DNA of 64,000 nucleotides, from the NCBI GenBank assembly GCA_913778765.1, contig CAJYXO010000116.1, forward strand, positions 62,001 through 126,000. Direction: 5' to 3'. A program made the translations under genes and the position numbers. The number at the start of each line of letters is the position of its first letter. The first letter of the stretch is position 1. The notes beneath the pieces were generated by a model that was not told where the DNA came from, did no database searches, and worked only from the letters and a program-made list of their open reading frames with translations. Source of the DNA: an uncultured Massilia sp. (lineage in GTDB: Bacteria > Pseudomonadota > Gammaproteobacteria > Burkholderiales > Burkholderiaceae_D). Shown here piece by piece: positions 7,866 through 15,740 of this stretch.

Positions 7866-8795
7866 ATGCAAACCGATCTGGCCCCGCACCTCGACGCCTT
7901 TGTCGCTGCCGCCGACGAAGGCGGCTTCTCCGCCGCCGCCCGCCGCCTGGGCTTGACACCGGCGGCCGTCAGCAAGAGCGTCGCGCGGCTCGAAGCCGGA
8001 CTCGGCGTGCGCCTGTTCCAGCGCAGCACGCGCAGTCTCAGCCTGACGGCGGAAGGCGAGCGCCTGTACCGCCAGATCCGCCTGCCCTGGACCGAGATCG
8101 GCGACGCCCTGGCCGACCTGCGCCAGGACGCCGGCAAGCCGGCCGGCGCCCTGAAGGTCGCGATGGCGCCCGCCGTCGGACGCATGTATTTCGTGCCGCT
8201 GCTGGCGGGCTTCCTGGAACGTTATCCGGACGTGGTGCCCGACCTGCATTTCGATAACCGCCAAGTCGACCTGATCGGCGAAGGTTTCGACGTCGCCATC
8301 GGCGGCGGCGTGGAATTGACGGACGCCCTGGTGGCGCGCGAACTGGCCCAGGCCAGGTCGGTGCTGGTGGCGGCCCCTGGCTACCTGCAGCGCTATCCCG
8401 CTCCCGACGAGCCGGAAGGGCTGTCGCGCCATCGCGGCCTGCTGCGCCGCGCGCTCGGGTCGGGCCGGCTGATGCCGTGGACACTGAAGAGCGATGCGGG
8501 ACGCGAGGTGGTGGCGAACGTGCGGCCGGTGGCGGTACTCGACGATCCGGAAGCGATCGCCCGCGCCTGTGCCTGCGGACTGGGCATCGCGATGCTGCCG
8601 ATGCCGCATGCCCTGCCCTTGCTGGAGAGTGGTGAACTGGTGCGGGTGCTGCCCGCCTGGCACGGCCTGAACCGGCCGCTGGCGATCTACTATTCGAGCC
8701 GCAAACTGCTGCCCGCCAAGGTGCGGGTCTTCGTGGATTACATCGTGGAGCAGTTCCGCGCCGGTGGCGGCGCGGAACGCTTTTCGAAGGACTAG
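7866..8795 (+). CDS. LysR-family transcriptional regulator
   Basis: A 309-residue LTTR. The N-terminal winged helix is clear: 'HLDAFVAAADEGGFSAAARRLGLTPAAVSKSVARLE' followed by 'LGVRLFQRSTRSLSLTAEGERLY'. The C-terminal periplasmic-binding-like effector domain contains 'GALKVAMAPAVGRMYFVPLLAGFLERYPDV' split over two strands, and 'ARACACGLGIAMLP'. It resembles regulators of adjacent oxidoreductases (CrgA/AaeR-like subgroup) and most likely controls the divergent SDR gene and itself. It ends 7 bases before the convergent SMC-like gene. Confidence 0.88.
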   Translation: MQTDLAPHLDAFVAAADEGGFSAAARRLGLTPAAVSKSVARLEAGLGVRLFQRSTRSLSLTAEGERLYRQIRLPWTEIGDALADLRQDAGKPAGALKVAMAPAVGRMYFVPLLAGFLERYPDVVPDLHFDNRQVDLIGEGFDVAIGGGVELTDALVARELAQARSVLVAAPGYLQRYPAPDEPEGLSRHRGLLRRALGSGRLMPWTLKSDAGREVVANVRPVAVLDDPEAIARACACGLGIAMLPMPHALPLLESGELVRVLPAWHGLNRPLAIYYSSRKLLPAKVRVFVDYIVEQFRAGGGAERFSKD

Positions 8796-8802
8796 ACCGG
8801 CG

Positions 8803-11631
8803 TCACGCCGCCTTCACCGCCTCGCCGGCCGCCCGCCGCTGCAGCACGAAGATCGGCTGCGCCCATTGCACGTCCTTCTTCTTCTTGCTGGTGATGAGGG
8901 TCAGGTCCGACGGGTCGTAGACGTCCGTGTTGTGGGTCAGCGGGGTCGTCATCAGGTACTGCGCATCGGTGTTCTTCAGGAACTCGCCGACCAGCTGGAT
9001 GTTGCGGATGTCCAGGTGCGCGAAGGGTTCGTCGATGAACACGAAGCCGCCCGATCCCTCTTCCGACTTGAGCAGGCCAATGAGGAGAACCAGCGACTTC
9101 ATGACCTGCTGGCCGCCCGAGGCTTCGCCGTCGTTCATGCCGATCTGGCCCTTGCCGTCGAACTTGAAGCGCACGTGCAGGCCGGCCTGGGCCAGCTGCA
9201 GGTCGTCGTTCTCCAGGCGCACCGGGTCGACCGTGACGTCGATGTTGGCCAGCTCGCCCAGCTCGCGGATGTTCTTCGAGTAGGTCTTGATCGTGTAGCG
9301 CAGGCGCTCGATGTAGGCGCCGCGCGCGTTATCCGTGGCCTCGATCGCGCGGTTGTTCTGGTAACGGCGTTCCTCGGTCTCGTTCTGGCGGTTCGACAGC
9401 TGGTCGTTCAGGCGTGCGTACTGGTCGATCACGGTCGGATCGTGTTCCCAGTCGCTGCGCGCCAGCGAGGTGTCGAGCGAGCCCACGCGCAGCTTGACCT
9501 GGTGCGTGTTCTGGTGCGACGCCACCAGCTTGGCGCGGCGTTCCGGCTGGCGCCAGGACTTCGGCACGTGGCGCCAGCTGCGGCGCAGTTCCAGCAGCGC
9601 GCGCGCGTGTTCGCTGCGCTGCTCGAGCTGGCGGCGGTTGTTCAGGCGCATGCCGGCTTCCGCTTCCGACAGCGCCATGCGGGCGTTCTGCCAGACCGTG
9701 TCGGCGCGGGTGCGGGTGACGGTCGCGTTCTTGGTCAGCACCTGCAGCTCGCCCAGGCGCGCGCCCACTTCCAGTCGCTCGGCCTTGAGCGGCTCGATCG
9801 AACGCACGGCTTCCTCGAACTCGGCCTGGCGCGCCGTCAGTTCCTTGACCGCGTCGACGCCGGCGATGCGCACGCGCAGCGCCGAGACTTCGGTCGCCAG
9901 CTTGCTGATCTCCAGCGTCAGCTTGTCTTCCTGGGCTTCCAGGGCCGGCAGCGCTTTCTGGATCGCTTCCAGGCGCTGGGTCTTGCCCGCCGCACCGAAG
10001 CGGTAGCGCGAAGGTTCGACGAACAGCGAACGGCCGCCGCGGCGCTCGCGGTGATACGCGTCCGGCGTGATCCACTCGTCGGCATCGCTCTTGAAGCCGG
10101 CATCGACGGATTCGACGCGCTCGATGCGCTCGAGCTGGTCGATCAGCCAGCCCGGCGCCTTCGAGCTGAAGCGCACCACCGACAGCAGCGTGTCGTCCTT
10201 CACCACCGGCGCGCTGACGCAGTCCGGCACGATGAAGTGGCGGTAGCGCTCCTGCTCCGCGAGTTTATACGCCGCCGGCGCATCCTTGGCGCTTTCCAGC
10301 AGCACCACGGAGGCATAGCCGCCCAGCACGCCCTCGACGGCGCCCTGCCACTTCGGATCCGTCACTTCGACGATATCGGACAGCATCGCGTGGCGGATGC
10401 CCGCATCGTTCAGCGCGCGGCGCATCAGGCGCTGGGCTTCCGGTTCCGGCATCGAGCTCTTGCCCTGCAGGGCCGAGATGGTCGACAGCTCGCCGGCGAT
10501 GCGCGCCGCCAGGTTGTCGCGCTCGGTCTTCTTCTTCGCCAGCTGCGCCTCTTTCGCTTCGAGCTGGGTCGTCACCTCGGCGATGTCCGCGCCGGAGTCG
10601 GCGGCCAGCTTCTGCAGGCGCTCCTTCTGCTCGAGCAGGCTTTCCAGCGGCTTCAGCTTGCGGTTGACTTCCGTGAGGCGGCCAGCCAGGGTGTTCGCTT
10701 CCTGCTCCAGCTGGACTTCCTGCTGCTGGGCTTCGGTGAGGGCGCGCTGCTGGGCCGCGAGCGCGTGGCGCTTCTCGCTGAGGATGCTGTCGGCCTGCAT
10801 CAGCGGCTTCTTGGCCTCGCGCAGGGCGCGGCTGGCCTGGCCCGCCTTTTCGCGCGCCTCGTGGTATTCGAGGCTGGGCAGGACTTCCTCGACCAGTTCG
10901 CGCCTTTCCTTGTTCAGGTCTTCCCACTGGTGATAGTTGGCGACGCGCAGGCGCAGGCCTTCGAGGTTGATGCGCGAGGTTTCGAGTTCGGCCTCGAAGC
11001 GCTTCAGCTCCGATTCGGTGTCGCGCTGGTGGCGCTTGGCTTCGTCGTAGGCGTCCAGCACTTCCTTGTCGCCGAACACCTGGAACACCAGGTCCAGCAG
11101 CTGGCGCGGCGAGTATTCGCACAGCTTGTCGGTCTCGCCCTGCTCCAGCGCCAGCACCTTCGACATCGCCGGCGACAGACCAGCTGAAGCCAGGCGCTTC
11201 CGATAGTTCTCGACGCCGAGCCAGTCGGAGGCCTCGGTCACTTCCTCGATGTCGATATTCCCCGGCCGCATCAGGTACTGGCGCTTCCAGTCGCCGCCGT
11301 TCTTCTGCACCTGGCAGAACAGCGTGACTTCGTCGTCGCTGAAGAAACCGCTGTGGCGGAACGGGCGATTGGACAACTGGCGTCCCGACGGCTTGTTGTC
11401 GACCACCGCGCGGATCCAGGCGCTCTGCTGGCCCGAGTGACGCGCATAGTGTTTATAGGTGCGGCCCATCGAGCAGTCGAGGCCGAACAGGGTGCGCAGC
11501 GCGTCGAGCAGCGTGGTCTTGCCGGAACCGTTCTGGCCGGCGATGGTGATGATCTTGGCGTCGAGCGGGATGTTCTTGATCCGCTGCCAGTAGTCCCAGT
11601 GGACCAGCTCGAGAGATTTAATGTGGAACAT
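8803..11631 (-). CDS. SMC-like ATPase (MksB/JetC-type condensin subunit)
   Basis: A 942-residue SMC/Rad50-type ATPase. The N-terminal head has Walker A 'GQNGSGKTT' (residues 32-40). Two long coiled-coil arms (about 200-470 and 590-780) flank a central hinge-like block near 'SDIVEVTDPKWQGAVEGVLG'. The C-terminal head has signature 'EASGGQQ' (about 836-842) and Walker B 'FVFIDEP' (about 863-869). Length and operon order (kleisin-like, small wHTH protein, SMC) match MukBEF/MksBEF and Wadjet JetABC complexes. These entrap or extrude DNA in chromosome organisation or plasmid restriction. Start: the ATG at 11631, 8 bases after the previous gene; a longer open frame upstream is out of phase with a real gene. 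No JetD/MksG-like gene follows. Confidence 0.82.
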   Translation of the reverse strand: MFHIKSLELVHWDYWQRIKNIPLDAKIITIAGQNGSGKTTLLDALRTLFGLDCSMGRTYKHYARHSGQQSAWIRAVVDNKPSGRQLSNRPFRHSGFFSDDEVTLFCQVQKNGGDWKRQYLMRPGNIDIEEVTEASDWLGVENYRKRLASAGLSPAMSKVLALEQGETDKLCEYSPRQLLDLVFQVFGDKEVLDAYDEAKRHQRDTESELKRFEAELETSRINLEGLRLRVANYHQWEDLNKERRELVEEVLPSLEYHEAREKAGQASRALREAKKPLMQADSILSEKRHALAAQQRALTEAQQQEVQLEQEANTLAGRLTEVNRKLKPLESLLEQKERLQKLAADSGADIAEVTTQLEAKEAQLAKKKTERDNLAARIAGELSTISALQGKSSMPEPEAQRLMRRALNDAGIRHAMLSDIVEVTDPKWQGAVEGVLGGYASVVLLESAKDAPAAYKLAEQERYRHFIVPDCVSAPVVKDDTLLSVVRFSSKAPGWLIDQLERIERVESVDAGFKSDADEWITPDAYHRERRGGRSLFVEPSRYRFGAAGKTQRLEAIQKALPALEAQEDKLTLEISKLATEVSALRVRIAGVDAVKELTARQAEFEEAVRSIEPLKAERLEVGARLGELQVLTKNATVTRTRADTVWQNARMALSEAEAGMRLNNRRQLEQRSEHARALLELRRSWRHVPKSWRQPERRAKLVASHQNTHQVKLRVGSLDTSLARSDWEHDPTVIDQYARLNDQLSNRQNETEERRYQNNRAIEATDNARGAYIERLRYTIKTYSKNIRELGELANIDVTVDPVRLENDDLQLAQAGLHVRFKFDGKGQIGMNDGEASGGQQVMKSLVLLIGLLKSEEGSGGFVFIDEPFAHLDIRNIQLVGEFLKNTDAQYLMTTPLTHNTDVYDPSDLTLITSKKKKDVQWAQPIFVLQRRAAGEAVKAA

Positions 11632-11639
11632 GCGGTGCC

Positions 11640-12380
11640 TTACTCTTGCGGTTCGGTGGCGTCGGCGGGGGCGGCGGCCGGCTCCGCGGGGGCGGCTTCC
11701 GCCGCGCCGGCATCGTTGGCGGCTTCGCTGACCACGCGGCGCGGCACCACGGCCATCGGCGCGCGCTGGAACACCTCGGCCAGGGCGCCGTTGATGATGC
11801 GCTCCTTCAGCAGGTCGGTGTCCATCAGCAGGTCGAGCAGCGGACCTTCCAGGATCACGTCGCCGCGGCGCTCGATGAAGCCGAGCTTCGAGAGCAGGCC
11901 CAGGTTCATGTCCATGCGGGTCTTCTTGCCCAGCTTGTCGCCGAAGTCGGCCAGCAGCGCGGTGTAGGAAATGCCGATCGAGGTGTCCTCGGCGCGCGGG
12001 ATCGGGTTGTCCTTGTCGAACATGTCCGACTGGTCGACGTCGATCGCCTGGTGGGTTTCCTGGCGCTGGCGCTTGGGCAGGATGATCTGCGCCCACAGCA
12101 CCACCAGCAGGGCCACGCCGTCGCGGGTCAGGCCGAAGTTGTTGTTCTGCCAGATGTCCTTGGCGCCGAAGATCTTCGGCTCGACGTTGCGGTGCAGGGC
12201 CAGCGTCACGTGGTCCGCGTAGACGTTGTCGATCAGCTTCAGGCCGGATTCCAGCAGGCGCTTGTCGATCTCGGCGCGGAAGGTGTCGTCGGACAGCGCA
12301 CGCTTGACCATCTTGTCGTCGCGGCGCAGGGTCTGGTGCGTGAGCAGGCGCGCAATCAGGATCTGTGCGTCGTCATTCAT
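11640..12380 (-). CDS. MksE/JetB-like condensin accessory subunit
   Basis: A 246-residue protein with a mixed helical/winged-helix body: 'RDGVALLVVLWAQIILPKRQ' and 'TRMDMNLGLLSKLGFIERRGD', the latter a typical wing-and-helix element. An Ala/Pro/Glu-rich disordered tail follows after residue ~215. Size, position between the kleisin-like and SMC-like genes, and the 'LLVVLWAQ..LPKR' stretch fit MksE/MukE/JetB, which bind the kleisin dimer. It overlaps the upstream gene by 8 bases and ends 8 bases before the SMC gene, indicating one mRNA and fixed stoichiometry. Confidence 0.7.
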   Translation of the reverse strand: MNDDAQILIARLLTHQTLRRDDKMVKRALSDDTFRAEIDKRLLESGLKLIDNVYADHVTLALHRNVEPKIFGAKDIWQNNNFGLTRDGVALLVVLWAQIILPKRQRQETHQAIDVDQSDMFDKDNPIPRAEDTSIGISYTALLADFGDKLGKKTRMDMNLGLLSKLGFIERRGDVILEGPLLDLLMDTDLLKERIINGALAEVFQRAPMAVVPRRVVSEAANDAGAAEAAPAEPAAAPADATEPQE

Positions 12381-13746
12381 CTTGTTTACTGTCCAAATCT
12401 AGATTCACGGAGAGGGTCGCGCGCGACATGGCGGCGATGTGCGGATCGTCCAGCTGGACCATCTCGTCCTCGGAGTCGAAGCGCACCGGCAGGCGCGCCA
12501 GTTCGGCGGTCGGGCCCTGCAGGCTGGCCTCGGCCGGGTCGCCCAGCAGCGGCAGCAGCGAGGCGCGGTAAGACGCGATCGCGAAGCTGGCCGGCAGCAG
12601 CGAGTCCTGGATCGCCACGCTCTTCGGCGAGCCTTCGGCCATCACCGGGAAGTTGTCCAGGTTGGCGAAGTCCGCCAGGCGCTTGATCCAGTCGTCGAGT
12701 TCCGCCTGCATCGCCGGGTTGTCGTTGATCGTCAGCGGCGCATCCTCGCCGCTCGGCAGGCCGGTGGGGCCGGTGGCGACCGCGCGCTCCATCATCAGCT
12801 CGGTCTCGGCGACGTCGATCATCTCGGCCGGCGTGACGAACAGCGGCAGCACCGGGCGTTCGATCGCGTCTTCGGCCAGGCTGGCCAGGTCCTCGTGGGC
12901 CAGCAGCCAGCGCTTGATGTCGGTGGTCGACAGGCCCGACTGCCCCAGGTGAACGCGCTGGCGCTCGATCTGGTTCAGGGCGCGCGAGAACATGCCCTGC
13001 ATGTTCAGCAGCGAGGACTGGGCGCGGCCGATCGCCTGCGCCGCGCGGTGGGTGGCCGAATCGGCGCGTTCGTCCGAGGTGATCGCGCGCAGGATCGTCG
13101 ATCCCTTCTCAACCCAGTCGCAAGCCATGTGCCACTTGGCCTGCGAGGCGCGCAGGCGGAATTCGGAGCCGGAGGCGATCGCGTCGCGGAATTCCTCGTG
13201 CAGCTCCACCAGGCGGCCCAGCAGGTGCTTGAGCTGCTCGACGGTCACGCCGCCCACCGCCTGGGCGCCGGCCACCTGCGACAGCAGGAAGCCCATCTCG
13301 GCCTCGTCTTCTTCCGGACGGCCGAGCGCCAGCAGGGTGTCGAGCGCGGCCAGCACGTTGCGCGCCAGCGGCGTGATGCGGTAGACGGAGGCCGGCGCGT
13401 CCCAGGCCAGCAGGCCGTGCGAACGCAGGCGGCCCAGCACCGTCTCCAGGCTTTCCGGGATCAGGTAGGCGAACTTCTGGTTGATGTCGGCGCGCGAAAA
13501 GGCGGAATCGTCGGTGTCGGCCGCCAGCTCGCGCAGCACCAGCAAGCGCACGATGACGCCGTCCTGCGAGCCATGGAACAGGGCCGTGAACGCCTGCAGC
13601 ATCGGCTGGGCGCGCTTGAGGTGGTAGACCTGCTCGATCTCGTCGGGGGCCACGCCTTCATGGAAGTGGGCCTGGAGCGGATCGAGCTCGTCTTGCACTG
13701 GGGATTGGAGGTCGGCGGCGGCGGCGCCTGCCAGGTTGTCGATCAT
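12373..13746 (-). CDS. MksF/JetA-like kleisin subunit
   Basis: A 457-residue, mostly helical protein, first gene of the operon. Residues ~55-145 form a winged helix ('FSRADINQKFAYLIPESLE', 'LGRLRSHGLLAWDAPASVYRITPLA'). A helical middle ('HMACDWVEKGSTILRAI', 'LLNMQGMFSRALNQIERQRVHL') and an acidic C-terminal part follow. This matches the MukF/MksF/JetA architecture, in which an N-terminal wHTH dimerises and the C-terminus touches the SMC head. Identification rests on size, layout and neighbours rather than a diagnostic motif. Confidence 0.65.
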   Translation of the reverse strand: MIDNLAGAAAADLQSPVQDELDPLQAHFHEGVAPDEIEQVYHLKRAQPMLQAFTALFHGSQDGVIVRLLVLRELAADTDDSAFSRADINQKFAYLIPESLETVLGRLRSHGLLAWDAPASVYRITPLARNVLAALDTLLALGRPEEDEAEMGFLLSQVAGAQAVGGVTVEQLKHLLGRLVELHEEFRDAIASGSEFRLRASQAKWHMACDWVEKGSTILRAITSDERADSATHRAAQAIGRAQSSLLNMQGMFSRALNQIERQRVHLGQSGLSTTDIKRWLLAHEDLASLAEDAIERPVLPLFVTPAEMIDVAETELMMERAVATGPTGLPSGEDAPLTINDNPAMQAELDDWIKRLADFANLDNFPVMAEGSPKSVAIQDSLLPASFAIASYRASLLPLLGDPAEASLQGPTAELARLPVRFDSEDEMVQLDDPHIAAMSRATLSVNLDLDSKQDE

Positions 13747-13811
13747 CGTGAGGCTTACCCGTTGCCAATTGCTTATGACGCGCAGCGGCCGGAGCGCGGC
13801 GCGGGGGCGTC

Positions 13812-13817
13812 AGTATA
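13812..13817 (-). promoter_or_regulatory. Candidate -10 box of the SMC operon
   Basis: On the minus strand TATACT lies 66 bases before the first ATG of the operon, with a poor TTAGTT about 16 bases upstream as -35. This is the only sigma70-like match noticed in the 236-base gap. Confidence 0.3.
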
Positions 13818-13946
13818 ACAGTTAAGACTAGGCAACTAAGAAGAAAGGGCCGATGAGGTTTTCACATCTGGCGAATAAGCAACGGACTCAAGACAAGGCT
13901 TGACTTGCAATGAAAGCAATAAATTTGGTCTGCAACCCGCGGTAAA

Positions 13947-13968
13947 GCGCACGTTCGCGACCGTGCGC
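13947..13968 (-). terminator. Hairpin downstream of small Cys-rich gene
   Basis: GCGCACG / CGTGCGC (7-bp stem, 8-base loop) lies 15 bases beyond the stop of the 71-residue gene and is followed on the minus strand by a short TTT. It is plausibly a weak intrinsic terminator. Confidence 0.45.
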
Positions 13969-13982
13969 CTCACAGCGACCGA

Positions 13983-14198
13983 TCAGTTGATGATCACGTC
14001 GCAGGTGATTTCACCCGGCTCGCCGAACTGTCCGCAGCCAAGTCGATAGAAACTGTCGCAGTAGGTCTGGTTGCCTGCCGCGCACTGCACGCCCATGGAT
14101 TTGCAGGAGGAGCAGCCAGGCGCCGCGCCGACGCTCACGGCGGTCGACATGCCGATACCGATGCTCAGTGCGAGCAGTGCTTTTTTGAAGCTGATCAT
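13983..14198 (-). CDS. Small secreted six-cysteine protein (family A, copy 1)
   Basis: A 71-residue protein with a signal peptide (basic 'MISFKK', hydrophobic 'ALLALSIGIGMSTAVS', cleavage near VGA-A). The ~46-residue mature part carries six cysteines. With copy 2 it shares APGC..C...G..C.AG.Q..C..FYRLGC..(F/Y)G.PG.I.CD. Even cysteine number and export suggest three disulfides. No known family is recognised. A GAAAGGAA ribosome site precedes the ATG, and the ~95-base upstream block is also repeated before copy 2. Confidence 0.7.
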   Translation of the reverse strand: MISFKKALLALSIGIGMSTAVSVGAAPGCSSCKSMGVQCAAGNQTYCDSFYRLGCGQFGEPGEITCDVIIN

Positions 14199-14296
14199 TG
14201 AGTTGTTCCTTTCAAAAGATTGTTTCGAAAGTTCTAGGAGCCTCTCATCAAGGCGTCACAATGTTACTCCCAAGGTAATATCCTGTGCGGGTATTA
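14199..14296 (-). promoter_or_regulatory. Duplicated 5' block, copy 1
   Basis: This block aligns with 14541-14637 along its length: TTTCGAAACAAT.TTTTGAAAGGAA next to the gene, GTAACATTGTGA further up, and ACCCGCAC.GGATA at the far end. It must carry the promoter and ribosome site of this gene family. Confidence 0.6.
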
Positions 14297-14333
14297 TTGA
14301 TATAAATCATCATCTTGGGTTCTTAGCTGACGA

Positions 14334-14540
14334 TCAGATATCGCAGCTGATTTGTCCCGGCCGGCCGTACCAGGTGCAGCCGAGGCGGTAGAAATCGTCG
14401 CACTTGCCCTGGTCGCCCGCCATACACTCATCCCCCCACCACTGGCAGGTGTCGCAACCCGGCGCCGCCCAGGAATTCATGGAAGCTGCCATGCCGAGAT
14501 CGAGACCCAATGCAAAAACTGCCTTCTTGAAGCCGATCAT
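14334..14540 (-). CDS. Small secreted six-cysteine protein (family A, copy 2)
   Basis: A 68-residue paralogue of the downstream 71-residue gene: signal peptide 'MIGFKKAVFALGLDLGMAASMNSWA', then a mature part with six cysteines in the same frame, 'APGCDTCQWWGDECMAGDQ', ending 'GQISCDI'. The start at 14540 was preferred over an in-frame codon 5 positions earlier because the GAAAGGAA site and the paralogue's MI.FKK start align here. Tandem, same strand, each copy with its own conserved upstream block. Function unknown. Confidence 0.68.
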   Translation of the reverse strand: MIGFKKAVFALGLDLGMAASMNSWAAPGCDTCQWWGDECMAGDQGKCDDFYRLGCTWYGRPGQISCDI

Positions 14541-14637
14541 TGTTATTCCTTTCAAAATATTGTTTCGAAAAGACCTGCATACCTGTGCTCAGGCTTCACA
14601 ATGTTACCCATAAGATATTATCCAGTGCGGGTTTCTG
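14541..14637 (-). promoter_or_regulatory. Duplicated 5' block, copy 2
   Basis: The counterpart of 14199-14296, with the same ordered motifs. The remaining bases to 14725 contain only the ribosome site (AGGAGGA, 14714-14720) of the plus-strand gene. Confidence 0.6.
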
Positions 14638-14725
14638 CATGCGCGCACTCAGCCGCGCGCTCCCTCTTCTTCAGCAGCAGGATAATGATGTTGCGATATT
14701 TATATCGGAAAATAGGAGGAATGCC

Positions 14726-15160
14726 ATGCACCGAGCACTTGCACACGCGGCCCTGGCGCTGAGCCTGGCCGTTTGCCTGACCCCATCCAGCTTTGCCGCG
14801 CAACCGAAAGAGCAGAACGGCGTCGCCTACATCAACGGCGGCGTCGGCACGGACGAGCAGAACGCCATGCGCGCCCTGAAGGCCGACTACAACCTGCAAC
14901 TGATCTTCGCCACCAAGCAGACCGGCGCCTACCGCTCCGACGTCCAGCTCGACATCATGGATGCCAAGGGCGCGGGCGTACTGAGCGTGGCGAACACGGG
15001 ACCGATGTTCTTCGCCAAGCTGCCGCCGGGCACCTATCGGATCAGCGCGGCGGCCGAAGGCAAGACCTTCAAGCGCAGCGTCAAGCTGGGGAACGGCCCG
15101 AAGGAGATGACCCTGCACTGGGAGAACGATTCGCCGGACGATCCGGGCGTGCAGGATTAA
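14726..15160 (+). CDS. Exported carboxypeptidase-regulatory-like (Ig-fold) protein
   Basis: A 144-residue protein with signal peptide 'MHRALAHAALALSLAVCLTPSSFAA'. The mature domain contains 'GVAYINGGVGTDEQNAMRAL' and ends with 'TGPMFFAKLPPGTYRISAAA' and 'K.FKRSVKLG', a typical beta-sandwich 'PpGtY.v.a...G' element. It probably resides in the periplasm. The start is set by AGGAGGA 5 bases upstream; an out-of-frame ATG at 14721 and a longer upstream frame are not favoured. Function unknown. Confidence 0.72.
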   Translation: MHRALAHAALALSLAVCLTPSSFAAQPKEQNGVAYINGGVGTDEQNAMRALKADYNLQLIFATKQTGAYRSDVQLDIMDAKGAGVLSVANTGPMFFAKLPPGTYRISAAAEGKTFKRSVKLGNGPKEMTLHWENDSPDDPGVQD

Positions 15161-15202
15161 AAGGCTCAGCGCCCGCCATTTTCTCCTTTTACCCCTCCTG
15201 AG

Positions 15203-15208
15203 TTGACA
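15203..15208 (+). promoter_or_regulatory. TTGACA box, copy 1 (before the decayed gene)
   Basis: A consensus -35 hexamer within a repeated block, also readable as GTTG-N9-CAAC. The segment 17 bases on is GATGGT, a poor -10. Confidence 0.35.
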
Positions 15209-15376
15209 CTGGAGCAACAATGCTGGATGGTGCGTGCAGCCACGCATGTGTCAATACGGCACTGCGGGCCTCACAACCACAGGAGACAAAATGAAGCGGC
15301 ATCGACGAAGGGGAATGCCGCATGACGCGCATCGAGTGCTACGACCGCTGCGGCATCTGACCGCATTCGTCCCACG

Positions 15377-15402
15377 AGCCAGCCTTCGGGCTGGCTTTTT
15401 TG
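15377..15402 (+). terminator. Intrinsic terminator
   Basis: AGCCAGCC-TTCG-GGCTGGCT (8-bp stem, UUCG tetraloop) followed by a run of T. A canonical rho-independent terminator after the decayed peptide gene. Confidence 0.88.
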
Positions 15403-15421
15403 TTTCCTTACCCGTTATGAA

Positions 15422-15427
15422 TTGACA
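15422..15427 (+). promoter_or_regulatory. TTGACA box, copy 2 (before the intact gene)
   Basis: The same repeated block as at 15203, followed 17 bases on by GATGTT. The 115-base leader to the ATG at 15542 ends with AAGGAGACC. Confidence 0.4.
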
Positions 15428-15541
15428 CAGGAACAACAATATCAGATGTTACTGAACACAGCTTTACATGTCACATCCAGTGCAACATTCCTATGTGACA
15501 ACTGCTGGGAGTCAATACTAACCAAGACAAGGAGACCATCC

Positions 15542-15721
15542 ATGAACAAGAAACTCGCCATGCTGCTGTTCGCCATCGGCGTCGGCGCCACCTCGGCGCA
15601 AGCCGCCGACAGCTGCGGCTGGACCTGCCTGCGCACCTACCAGGCCTGCGTCGCCGCCGGCACGCCGACCCTGGACTGCGAGCTGGATCGCGAAGACTGC
15701 TACGCCCGCTGCGGCATCTGA
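15542..15721 (+). CDS. Small secreted six-cysteine protein (family B, copy 1)
   Basis: A 59-residue protein with signal peptide 'MNKKLAMLLFAIGVGATSAQAA' and a 37-residue mature part. Its cysteines follow C-x3-C-x6-C-x9-C-x6-C-x3-C, a mirror-symmetric pattern expected for a disulfide-stapled helical hairpin. The first ~45 bases are almost identical to the start of the gene at 16139, while the mature parts differ widely. AAGGAGACC ribosome site. A membrane glutaredoxin gene follows 19 bases downstream. Function unknown. Confidence 0.72.
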   Translation: MNKKLAMLLFAIGVGATSAQAADSCGWTCLRTYQACVAAGTPTLDCELDREDCYARCGI

Positions 15722-15740
15722 CCGGCAGCGAGGGACGCGC

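Larger units (their letters stand above)
15196..15402 (+). pseudogene. Decayed copy of a six-cysteine peptide gene with promoter block and terminator
   Basis: This otherwise gene-free stretch (15161-15541) is an eroded copy of the 15542 gene. It begins with GAGTTGACACTGGAGCAACA, which matches ATTGACACAGGAACAACA at 15421. It continues with an AGGAGACAAAATG resembling the intact gene's leader. It ends with ATCGAGTGCTACGACCGC... reading I-E-C-Y-D-R-C-G-I-stop (stop at 15360), against D-C-Y-A-R-C-G-I-stop in the intact copy. The signal peptide and first four cysteines are lost. A strong terminator follows at 15377-15402. Confidence 0.65.

Noticed and set aside
8764-11187. An 807-codon plus-strand frame over the SMC-like gene
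   Set aside because: The minus strand has clear Walker A, signature and Walker B motifs; the plus-strand product is L/R/Q/H-rich shadow sequence.
8803-13746. A complete Wadjet plasmid-defence system
   Set aside because: Only three of four parts are visible; no JetD-like TOPRIM gene is in or beside the operon, so calling it Wadjet would overstate the evidence.
12439-13818. A 459-codon frame antisense to the kleisin-like gene
   Set aside because: Product is repetitive R/Q/G/D/H-rich with no recognisable domain; it arises from GC bias on the opposite strand.
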